Shown: piece after piece, positions 6,788 to 13,324 of the stretch
Layout of the letters: every line of letters starts with the position of its first letter
Numbering within the stretch: the stretch's first letter is position 1
Assembly (NCBI GenBank): GCA_031258915.1
Contig: JAIRMD010000197.1
Location: 1 to 14,737, forward strand
Origin: Prevotellaceae bacterium
GTDB taxonomy: Bacteria > Bacteroidota > Bacteroidia > Bacteroidales > UBA932
Direction: 5' to 3'
Length of the DNA stretch: 14,737 bases
The notes under the pieces: model-generated
Seen by the model: only the letters and a program-made list of their open reading frames with translations
Database searches by the model: none
Told to the model about the DNA's origin: nothing
Translations under genes and position numbers: made by a program

Positions 6788-8128
6788 TTAGTACTTACAT
6801 AGCAACCAATTTATTACGTTCAACTTTCTGATGCCGTCGTACACGGGGTCGGTATCCCAGTCGGCGGAGAGCAGGTACTTCGGGTTGGCATCGCGAATTG
6901 CCCGCAGGGGGGCAAGCTCGCGCTCCAAAGTTTGCCCGTCCTGCACCGAAAAGGCTATTTGGTAGTACGAAACGTAACCGCTGTAGCCTATGGCCACAAA
7001 GTCAACCTCTTTGTCTTGGATTTTCCCCACGAAAACATTTTTATTCCTTCTAACAAGCTCAAGATACACAACATTTTCAAGCAAATGCCCCAAATCATCA
7101 TCTCGCTTTTTTGACAAGCGAATATGCCTGAAGCCAACATCTGTCAAGTAGTACTTATCTTGCGTTGCCAGTAGCCCCTTACCCTTAATCTCGTATCGCG
7201 GAGCTTTGCAAATCAGATACGCATCCGTGAGAATTTTTAAGTACCGTGAAACAGTTTCGTTATCAATGGCTACTTTTTCATTTTTCAGCACATTCGCTAT
7301 TGAGTTTGGAGAAATATACGACCCGACAGAATCCAAAATAAAATCAGCTATCTTATAGAATGTAGGCTTACTGTATACGTTGTGTCGCGAAAAGATGTCT
7401 TTTTCGATAATTGCGCTAAAAATGCTGCTGATAATCAATTCGTAATTTAAGCCATTGTTAACCTCAACTGTCTGCGGAATACCACCGACGTACAGGTAAT
7501 TACGAAAGCTCAAATCTGCAAAAGCTTTGCTAAAAATGAAGTTTTGCGGATTTTCGCCATCCAAATCCGCAAAAGTTTTGTCAAGGGCAAAGTTTTGCGG
7601 ATTTTCACCCTGCAAATCCGCAAAAAGTTTGTTTTTGGAGAAACTTTGGGAATTTGCAAGCACGCTATAGTACTCCCCAAAAGAAAACGGCAATATGTTG
7701 ATTTCCACGTATCGCCCTGTGAGCAGGGTTGCCAGCTCGCTTGATAGCAGGTACGCGTTGGAGCCTGTAATGTACAAGTCTACATTCCTCTTGATGAACA
7801 AGCCATCGACAAGCCGCTCAAACTGCTCAACGTTTTGCACTTCGTCGAGAAAAACGTAATTCATTGCGTCGGCAGCAAGCCGCACCTTTACGTGGTCGTA
7901 AACAGCCTTGTAGCCGCCGATTTCCAGCACATCGGGGTCTTCAAAGCTGTAGAAGTGGACTTGCCCGGTGCCAACATCCTGACGTATTTCGTCGGCAAGC
8001 ATTTCAAGCAGGGTAGACTTTCCGCTACGGCGCATACCGGTAACAACCTTAATCACGTGCTGGTTTCTCCAGCTGCGCAGCTGCTGCATGTAAGGCTTAC
8101 GCTCTACCATATTTTGCTTAAAATCCAT
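6788..8128 (-). CDS. AAA_14 / DUF4143 ATPase with internal 17-residue repeats
   Basis: A 446-residue P-loop ATPase. Walker A is GMRRSGKST (31-39), Walker B is YVFLDEVQ (91-98) and a sensor-like LYITGSNA lies at 118-125. A winged-helix-like middle (about 230-330) leads to a DUF4143 C-terminus with ENVVYLELVRR and EVDFVA, which resembles a degenerate nuclease fold. The family is large and common in Bacteroidetes and archaea; its cellular role is not settled. Residues 156-206 are three 17-residue units built on FADL and GENPQNF, placed between the AAA part and the conserved YLYVGGIPQ segment, so they look like an in-frame insertion. The gene sits between trpE (60 bp) and trpG (37 bp) on the same strand and has no clear promoter of its own. 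Confidence 0.85.
   Translation of the reverse strand: MDFKQNMVERKPYMQQLRSWRNQHVIKVVTGMRRSGKSTLLEMLADEIRQDVGTGQVHFYSFEDPDVLEIGGYKAVYDHVKVRLAADAMNYVFLDEVQNVEQFERLVDGLFIKRNVDLYITGSNAYLLSSELATLLTGRYVEINILPFSFGEYYSVLANSQSFSKNKLFADLQGENPQNFALDKTFADLDGENPQNFIFSKAFADLSFRNYLYVGGIPQTVEVNNGLNYELIISSIFSAIIEKDIFSRHNVYSKPTFYKIADFILDSVGSYISPNSIANVLKNEKVAIDNETVSRYLKILTDAYLICKAPRYEIKGKGLLATQDKYYLTDVGFRHIRLSKKRDDDLGHLLENVVYLELVRRNKNVFVGKIQDKEVDFVAIGYSGYVSYYQIAFSVQDGQTLERELAPLRAIRDANPKYLLSADWDTDPVYDGIRKLNVINWLLCKY
7512..7664. repeat. Three 51-bp tandem units with palindromic arms inside the ATPase gene
   Basis: Units are 7512-7562, 7563-7613 and 7614-7664. At the first unit junction, TTTTGCGGATTT (7542-7553) and AAATCCGCAAAA (7563-7574) are perfect 12-bp inverted arms round a 9-nt loop. 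At the second, the same arms recur at 7593-7604 and 7614-7625, again with a 9-nt loop. Outer arms are degenerate: AAATCTGCAAAA at 7512 (one mismatch) and CTTTGGGAATTT at 7644 (three mismatches). The 51-bp period keeps the reading frame. Confidence 0.9.
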
Positions 8129-8188
8129 AGCTGCCCTTAAAGTATAATTTTTTTCACAAAGCGAGTAAGCGTTTCCGGCATCTACGCT

Positions 8189-9586
8189 TCAGCGCTTTGC
8201 CATTTCAATGGCCTTGTTCAGCGCTCCGAGCTTGCTGTTTACCTCCCGCAGCTCGTTTTCGGGCTTTGACTGCGCAACGATGCCGGCGCCGGCCTGGTAG
8301 TACAGCGTGTTGTTGCAGCTCGCAAAGGTGCGGATGGTGATGGCCTGGTTCAGGTTTCCGTCCAGCCCGATGTGGCCGATGCAGCCGCCGTAAACGCCCC
8401 GCGGATGCTTCTCCAGCTCGCTGATAAGCTGCATGGCGCGCACCTTAGGCGCGCCGGAGAGCGTGCCCGCCGGAAACGTATCGGCAAACAGCCCTATGCG
8501 GTTGGCCTCCGGCGACACCTCGCCGCACACCCGCGATACCATGTGGATGACGTGCGAGTAGAACTGCACCTCCTTGTACGACTTTACGGTTACGTTCTGC
8601 GCGTTTCGGCTCAGGTCGTTGCGCGCGAGGTCAACCAGCATCACGTGCTCGGCGTTCTCTTTTGGGTCTTGGAGCAAGGCTTGCGCCAGCTGCCGGTCCT
8701 GCTCGTCGTTGCCCGTGCGGTAAATGGTGCCGGCTATGGGGTCGATGGTGGCTACGCTGCCCGCGACCTTCAGGTGCGTTTCGGGCGACGACCCGAAAAT
8801 GCGGTACGACCCAAAATCGAAGTAAAACAGGTAGGGCGACGGGTTTATAGACCGCAGGGCGCGGTATACTTTGAAGTCGTCGCCCGTGTAGCGCTGCTCA
8901 AAGCGCCGCGAGAGCACAATCTGAAACACGTCGCCCCGCAGGCAGTGGCCAATGCCCGCCTGCACCATGGCCTTGTACTCCTCGTCGCTGATGGGTGAGC
9001 TGACCTCGCCCTGCGGGCAAAAATCGTAGCTGGGGAAGTTGCGGCTGTTGAGGATGTAAATCAGCTCGTCCATCTTGCTTTGCTGCCCTTCGGTGAGGTT
9101 CTCCACAATGCTCATCTCGTTGTTCAGGTGGTTAATGGCAATCACAAAGCGGTAGAGGATGTAGGTCATATCGGCTATGGGCAGCAGCGCGTCCTCGCAC
9201 GGCTTTACGTCTATCTGCTCAAAGTAGCGCACGGCATCGTAGGCGGTGTAGCCAAAGAAACCGTTGCTGCTGTCGGCGCTGCCGCCCGAAGCGTCGAAGC
9301 TTTTGACGAACTCGTCGAGCATCTGCTGCTCGCTGTGCGGCTGTGCGATGGGCGTGGAGGTCGTTGCTCCGCTGGGGTAGGCGGCAGCCGCTACGCCCCG
9401 GCTTACCGAAAAAGTAGCCATTGGCTCTACGCCGATAAAGGAGTAGCTGTTGTCCGACGTGTGGTAGTCGGAGCTTTCGAGCAGCGCCGATTGCGGGAAC
9501 ATATCCCGCACCTTGAGGTAAATGCTCACCGGCGTTTGCAGGTCGGCAAGCAGCGTTTTTTTGATGACGGTCAGCTTTGTTTTCAT
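8189..9586 (-). CDS. trpE: Anthranilate synthase component I TrpE
   Basis: A 465-residue chorismate-using enzyme that forms anthranilate with ammonia from TrpG. The N-terminal domain carries LLESSD (35-40) and the core has INPSPYLFYFD (247-257), both segments of the tryptophan feedback site in the family, so allosteric control is likely kept. Chorismate-binding segments follow: GSSPE (265-269), DPIAGTIYRTG (282-292), HVMLVDLARNDL (314-325), FPAGTLSGAPK (371-381), then RGVYGGCIGHIG and QAGAGIVAQSKPE near the C-terminus. It starts 14 bp after the trpB stop, consistent with one transcript. PabB and isochorismate synthase are alternatives in this superfamily, but the trp context and LLES segment favour TrpE. 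Confidence 0.94.
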   Translation of the reverse strand: MKTKLTVIKKTLLADLQTPVSIYLKVRDMFPQSALLESSDYHTSDNSYSFIGVEPMATFSVSRGVAAAAYPSGATTSTPIAQPHSEQQMLDEFVKSFDASGGSADSSNGFFGYTAYDAVRYFEQIDVKPCEDALLPIADMTYILYRFVIAINHLNNEMSIVENLTEGQQSKMDELIYILNSRNFPSYDFCPQGEVSSPISDEEYKAMVQAGIGHCLRGDVFQIVLSRRFEQRYTGDDFKVYRALRSINPSPYLFYFDFGSYRIFGSSPETHLKVAGSVATIDPIAGTIYRTGNDEQDRQLAQALLQDPKENAEHVMLVDLARNDLSRNAQNVTVKSYKEVQFYSHVIHMVSRVCGEVSPEANRIGLFADTFPAGTLSGAPKVRAMQLISELEKHPRGVYGGCIGHIGLDGNLNQAITIRTFASCNNTLYYQAGAGIVAQSKPENELREVNSKLGALNKAIEMAKR

Positions 9587-9600
9587 GGTATTAATAGGCT

Positions 9601-10791
9601 TCAGATTCGACTTTCAACTTTCGACTTCCCAAACGTTTCCATGTCCTTGTCGCCGCGCCCCGAGACAGTGATGACGATCACGTCGGTTGGGCGGAAGTTT
9701 TTTTTGCGCAGCACGGCCAGCGCGTGCGCCGACTCCAGCGCCGGAATGATGCCCTCGAGGCGGGTGAGCTCCGCCGCCGCCGCCAGCGCTTCGCCGTCGG
9801 TAATGGCGAAGTACTCAGCTCTGCCGCTTGCGGCGAGGCTGGCGTGCAGCGGCCCAACGCCCGGGTAGTCCAGCCCGGCGGAGATGGAGTACGGCTCTGT
9901 GATTTGCCCGTCGTCGGTTTGCATGACGAGGGTGCGGCAGCCGTGGATGATGCCCTGCTTGCCGAGGTGAATGGTGGCGGCGGTTTGGTCGGTGTCTACG
10001 CCCAAGCCTGCGGCCTCTGCGCCGATGAGGTTTACGCGCCCGTCGCTGAGGTAGTGGTAGAACGTGCCGGCAGCGTTGCTCCCGCCGCCCACGCAGGCAA
10101 CGAGGTAGTCGGGGTAGTCGCGCCCGATGCGCTCGGCGAGCTGCCTCTTTACCTCCTCGCTAATCACCGACTGAAACCGCGCCACCATGTCGGGGTAGGG
10201 GTGCGGCCCCACGGTGGAGCCAATGATGTAGTGCGTATCCGAGGGGTTGCAGCACCAGTCGCGGATGGCCTCGTTGGTGGCATCCTTGAGCGTTTTGCTG
10301 CCGCAGGTTACGGGTCTCACCTCAGCGCCCAGCATTTCCATTCTCTGCACGTTGAGCCGCTGCCGCGCAATATCCGTTTCGCCCATGTAAACAACGCACG
10401 GCATCCCCATCAGGGCGCACACGGTGGCGGTTGCCACGCCGTGCTGCCCCGCGCCCGTTTCGGCAATGATGCGGGTTTTGCCCATGCGCCGCGCGAGGAG
10501 GATTTGCCCAAGGGCATTGCTGATTTTGTGCGAGCCGGTGTGGTTCAGGTCTTCGCGCTTGAGGTAGATGCGCGTGGCGTACCGCTCCGAGAGCCGTCCG
10601 GCAAAGTACAGCGGCGAGGGGCGGCCGGCGTAGTCGCGCAGCAGCGCGTCAAGCTCGGCTTTGAACGCAGGGTCGCCCGTAATCTTCAGGTAGCTTTCCC
10701 GCAGCGCCTCTACGTTGGCGTAGAGTATTTCGGGGATGTACGCCCCGCCAAACTCGCCGTAGTAGCCGGCATCGGTTAAATCGTAATCCAT
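9601..10791 (-). CDS. trpB: Tryptophan synthase beta chain TrpB
   Basis: A 396-residue PLP enzyme that condenses indole with serine to make tryptophan. The PLP lysine is K89 in NHTGSHKISNA, the catalytic glutamate E111 is in AETGAGQHG, and the cofactor phosphate loop GGGSNAAG is present. The N-terminal GEFGGAYIP and the STVGPHPYPDMV stretch mark the TrpB1 type, which normally works with TrpA. No trpA is found in the window. The protein core ends near GRGDKDMETF and the last residues GKSKVESRI come from heptamer repeats, as in TrpC. It is the first trp gene and follows a lipoprotein gene by 48 bp. Confidence 0.95.
   Translation of the reverse strand: MDYDLTDAGYYGEFGGAYIPEILYANVEALRESYLKITGDPAFKAELDALLRDYAGRPSPLYFAGRLSERYATRIYLKREDLNHTGSHKISNALGQILLARRMGKTRIIAETGAGQHGVATATVCALMGMPCVVYMGETDIARQRLNVQRMEMLGAEVRPVTCGSKTLKDATNEAIRDWCCNPSDTHYIIGSTVGPHPYPDMVARFQSVISEEVKRQLAERIGRDYPDYLVACVGGGSNAAGTFYHYLSDGRVNLIGAEAAGLGVDTDQTAATIHLGKQGIIHGCRTLVMQTDDGQITEPYSISAGLDYPGVGPLHASLAASGRAEYFAITDGEALAAAAELTRLEGIIPALESAHALAVLRKKNFRPTDVIVITVSGRGDKDMETFGKSKVESRI
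9607..9627. repeat. Heptamer repeat TCRACTT, three units, at trpB 3' end
   Basis: TCGACTT, TCAACTT and TCGACTT run in tandem and encode the SKVES part of the TrpB tail on the - strand. It is the same unit as at the trpC end (2220-2261), although the two genes are unrelated. Confidence 0.85.
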
Positions 10792-10839
10792 AGCGGTGTA
10801 GAGTGTTGCTTACGCAAGGAGGCTTCCATTGTTGTTACG

Positions 10840-11895
10840 CTATTTCCCATTAATCGCGTTTTTTGTATAGTTATTCGCCCTCAACACCGCGTTTTCCTCA
10901 AGGTCGTGGTAGTAAAGCGCGTAATCGTATATGTGGAACACCCCGCGCGGGAAAATATGTTCGTAGCCTTTAAGGCTGTATTCGTCCACGTCAACGGTGG
11001 AGCAGATGACTGTCCCGCGTTCAAGGTTCACTCTGGCGTCGGCAAGCGGCCCTTTATCCTCATATTCGCCCGTTTCCTTGTTGTATTTACGCGCTCCTTT
11101 GCTTTGCGACGCAAAGGCTGTATCTCCCGTGCGTGTCCACGAAATGGGGTTTATCGCTATGGAGCCGTCAATCACCGTCAGGTTTTTTCCGTTTCCGCCA
11201 ATTTCGGGGGCTTCCGTATTGTACGATATGATCACGCCAACGTCCCCCGCGCTGTTGGCAAATTTCAGATGCTTATTATTGCTAAGGTCATCCTGCGTTA
11301 TGGAGTAGCCGATGATGTAGGCCGCCACCATCCGTTGGTAAACGTCCGGGTGATCTTTCATCCATGTTATCAGAAGCTCCCGTACCATTTCCGAGCCTTG
11401 CGAATGTCCGGCGAGTATAAAAGGTCTACCCTCGTTCCAGTGCTCAAGGTAGTATTCAAACGCCGCTATACCGTCGGTCAGGGGTGCGCCGCGGAAGTAA
11501 GGGAACCGCTCCTCCAGCGTAAGCTGCGTTGCCATCCATGAAACGTCAAGTTGGCGGTACCACGGCGCAAAAATATTCGCCGCCTTTTCAAACGCAGAGG
11601 CCTGTGAAATCAGCTCTTTCGGCGCATCCGCCCGCATGCTCGCGTTGTTTATGTCCGCGAGGTAAGGATCTCCCTCTCCTCTGGACCAAGCCGTTGGGTA
11701 AAAGTAAAACACATCCACATTTTTTGTCCTACTGGTGTCCACTTTCATCCAGTTATCGGCGTTTGAATAGTTCGTTGGAACAATTTCATCCCCTTCGACG
11801 GGGGGAAGCGGAATTTCGGTTTCCGATTTTTTGTCGCATCCGGCTATCAAAACACAGCACAAGAAAGATGCCGCTGTAATTCTATTATTCTTCAT
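10840..11895 (-). CDS. DUF3089-type alpha/beta hydrolase lipoprotein
   Basis: A 351-residue predicted lipoprotein. The signal peptide ends in a lipobox with the lipidated cysteine at C20 (VLIAGC), followed by DKKS, so it should be exported and membrane anchored. The VFYFYPT segment (62-68), WMATQL region and nucleophile elbow GHSQGS (163-168, Ser165) fit the DUF3089 family of serine hydrolases. The C-terminal FHIYDYALYY region probably supplies the catalytic histidine. The substrate is unknown. It is co-directional with trpB, only 48 bp upstream, with no terminator seen between them, and it has the best promoter in this stretch. Therefore the trp operon may be transcribed from its promoter, although the function shows no tie to tryptophan. 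Confidence 0.8.
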   Translation of the reverse strand: MKNNRITAASFLCCVLIAGCDKKSETEIPLPPVEGDEIVPTNYSNADNWMKVDTSRTKNVDVFYFYPTAWSRGEGDPYLADINNASMRADAPKELISQASAFEKAANIFAPWYRQLDVSWMATQLTLEERFPYFRGAPLTDGIAAFEYYLEHWNEGRPFILAGHSQGSEMVRELLITWMKDHPDVYQRMVAAYIIGYSITQDDLSNNKHLKFANSAGDVGVIISYNTEAPEIGGNGKNLTVIDGSIAINPISWTRTGDTAFASQSKGARKYNKETGEYEDKGPLADARVNLERGTVICSTVDVDEYSLKGYEHIFPRGVFHIYDYALYYHDLEENAVLRANNYTKNAINGK

Positions 11896-11925
11896 ATATT
11901 TACATATTTTAAATTAACAATTGTG

Positions 11926-11957
11926 CAAATTTACGCCATAATTTTGTAACCGCCAAA
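11926..11957 (-). promoter_or_regulatory. Bacteroidetes-type promoter for the lipoprotein gene (and perhaps trp operon)
   Basis: On the - strand, TTTG (11957-11954) is followed after exactly 20 nt by TAAATTTG (11933-11926), a full match to the -33 / -7 pattern of Bacteroidetes sigma-ABfr promoters. The start codon lies about 30 bp downstream, leaving a short leader. No other box this good is seen before trpB. Confidence 0.65.
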
Positions 11958-11983
11958 TATTGGATAAAAAAAATTACAAATGC

Positions 11984-12014
11984 TTGCCAATTCGCTTAAT
12001 AATGCTTACTTTTG
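11984..12014 (+). promoter_or_regulatory. Bacteroidetes-type promoter for the FkbM methyltransferase gene
   Basis: TTG (11984-11986), a 20-nt spacer and TACTTTTG (12007-12014) match the TTG / TAnnTTTG pattern on +. It is divergent from the lipoprotein promoter. Transcription from here would give a leader of about 100 nt before the ATG at 12119. Confidence 0.6.
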
Positions 12015-12026
12015 TGCTCATAAGCG

Positions 12027-12067
12027 GTGGTAGCTTTTATTACGCGCAATTGTTTTGCAGCTACCAC
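12027..12067 (+). promoter_or_regulatory. Inverted repeat in the 5' leader of the FkbM gene
   Basis: GTGGTAGCT (12027-12035) and AGCTACCAC (12059-12067) are perfect 9-bp arms round a 23-nt loop, starting about 13 bp after the -7 box. No T-run follows, so it is not a simple terminator. It could be an RNA stem in the leader or a protein-binding site. Confidence 0.5.
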
Positions 12068-12118
12068 AAATATAGTAATTTATATCCAATTATCACCTGC
12101 TAAACTATAGAATTAGCA

Positions 12119-13077
12119 ATGAAACTTTACCAAAATACAGTGAATGGATTGCGCTATATGCGCTGGTCGCGGTTGAGGGCAATGACCTACTTTGTGAAAG
12201 GTGTTGCGCGCGAATTGCGCGTAGCGCCAACATTTTTCTGGAAGCTGCATACAGAAGTGGCATTTCGCGCTTTCAAAAAAAAGTGGCTCAGGCAGGATAG
12301 CGGCACATCATATTTTGATATCTGCGGCGCAAAGCTCCCCGACGTTTCGAGTAATCAAGATTTCAAGTATGGCTTAGCGTGCCCCGTATTTGAAGATACA
12401 TTTCTCGTACCTGCATACTACGGCAATAGCTACCACAAAGCGCTGGTAAATACCTTAGATAGTATGGCTATGACTGAGGGACCCTACGGCTATACGGACG
12501 GCGCTTTTGACGTAACGGTTAAAAAGGGTGATGTTGTGATAGATGCCGGCGCATGGATTGGCGACTTTAGCGCTTACGCCGCCTCACAAGGGGCAACGGC
12601 TTACGCCTTTGAGCCGGTAAACAAGCCGTTTCAGTGGTTATGCAAAACACAACAGTTAAACAACACTAAAATGGGGGGGGCAAAATTAATATTGTTAAAA
12701 AAGGTTTGAGCGATAGAGAATGTGAGATGGATATTTCAATAGCGGATAGCTATAGCTATAGCCATTGGATAGGAAATTCTTCAATAGCTATTAGCAGAGG
12801 TGGTGCAAGTGAAAAAATAGCCGTTACCTCCCTCGACAAGTTTGTAGCGGAAAACAAGCTGGAGCGCGTGGATTTCATCAAAGCCGATATAGAAGGTGCC
12901 GAGCGGGATATGCTCAAGGGGGCGGTAAGCGTCCTGAAAACCTTTGCCCCTAAGCTCGCTATATGCACCTACCACCTGCCGGATGACCCGGAGGTGCTGG
13001 AAAAAATAATCAAGGAAGCAAATCCTGCCTACAGGGTGGTGCACATTCGCAAAAAGCTGTTTGCGGCAATTTCGTAA
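12119..13077 (+). pseudogene. FkbM-family SAM methyltransferase, frameshifted at a G8 tract
   Basis: Two frames make one protein. The first (12119-12709) has the SAM-binding motif VVIDAGAWIGDFS (139-151) and AFEPVNK; the second (open from the G-tract, with an internal ATG at 12706, to 13077) has GLSDRECEMDI, VDFIKADIEGAERDML and a normal FkbM end. FkbM enzymes methylate sugars or other small molecules, often in polysaccharide or antibiotic clusters. The break lies at eight G (12673-12680): with nine, the codons would run GGG GGG GGC AAA ATT AAT and give a 319-residue enzyme. As read, the first product stops shortly after, at TGA 12707-12709, and would lack the second half of the domain. It may be a true pseudogene, a phase-variable gene in its OFF state, or an assembly error. 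The promoter and a 100-nt leader lie upstream. Confidence 0.75.
12673..12680. repeat. Homopolymer of eight G at the frameshift site
   Basis: Eight consecutive G within the FkbM coding sequence. Six or nine G would keep the enzyme in frame; eight does not. Such tracts are typical slippage sites. Confidence 0.9.
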
Positions 13078-13079
13078 AC

Positions 13080-13219
13080 TTTTCCGGCTTCAAATGCTCC
13101 CCCAGCGAGCGAATCGAAACGGTCGTTGCTGAAAAATTTTTTACCGCCGGGTAGCTTTTCCCGTCGTAAATCGCACAGAATATACTATCTTTGCGCACGT
13201 TTAAACCTGATGTTTTCAT
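13080..13219 (-). pseudogene. IS110-type transposase N-terminal fragment
   Basis: On the - strand, ATG 13219 opens a frame whose first 45 or so residues (MKTSGLNVRKDSIFCAIYDG, then a VSIRSLGEHL segment) resemble the start of IS110-family (DEDD) transposases, which usually read GxDVSKD. The catalytic aspartate appears changed to N (GLNVRKD). The resemblance ends near 13080, a few bases past the FkbM stop codon, and the frame then runs on through antisense FkbM DNA. The rest of the roughly 300-400-residue enzyme is absent. It is a dead remnant of an insertion. Confidence 0.6.
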
Positions 13220-13324
13220 ATAAATCTAATGGTTAGTGGTACAAAAAAAATATGAAAAATCATGTTTAGGCTTTCTCTATGCGCCGGATTCGGGAATTTT
13301 AGGCGTGAACTATCAACCGTAACC

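Noticed and set aside
7512..7664. Possible CRISPR array
   Set aside because: The units are tandem without unique spacers of regular length, and the whole stretch is coding within an intact ATPase frame.
9724..10779. Long open frame on + opposite trpB
   Set aside because: It is the antisense shadow of a G/C-rich, clearly conserved trpB; the translation has no recognisable domain. The same holds for the + frames opposite trpE, trpD and trpG.
12027..12067. Known riboswitch in the FkbM leader
   Set aside because: Only one stem is evident and no conserved riboswitch core that I recognise is present.
13186..13193. TATCTTTG box as the gltD promoter
   Set aside because: The -7 match is perfect, but no TTG lies about 20 nt upstream, it is within the IS110-like remnant, and the leader would be over 120 nt. 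Too weak to list as a feature.
13262..13324. Upstream in-frame ATG for gltD
   Set aside because: It would add 21 residues without similarity to GltD N-termini, which usually begin MGNPK as at 13325.
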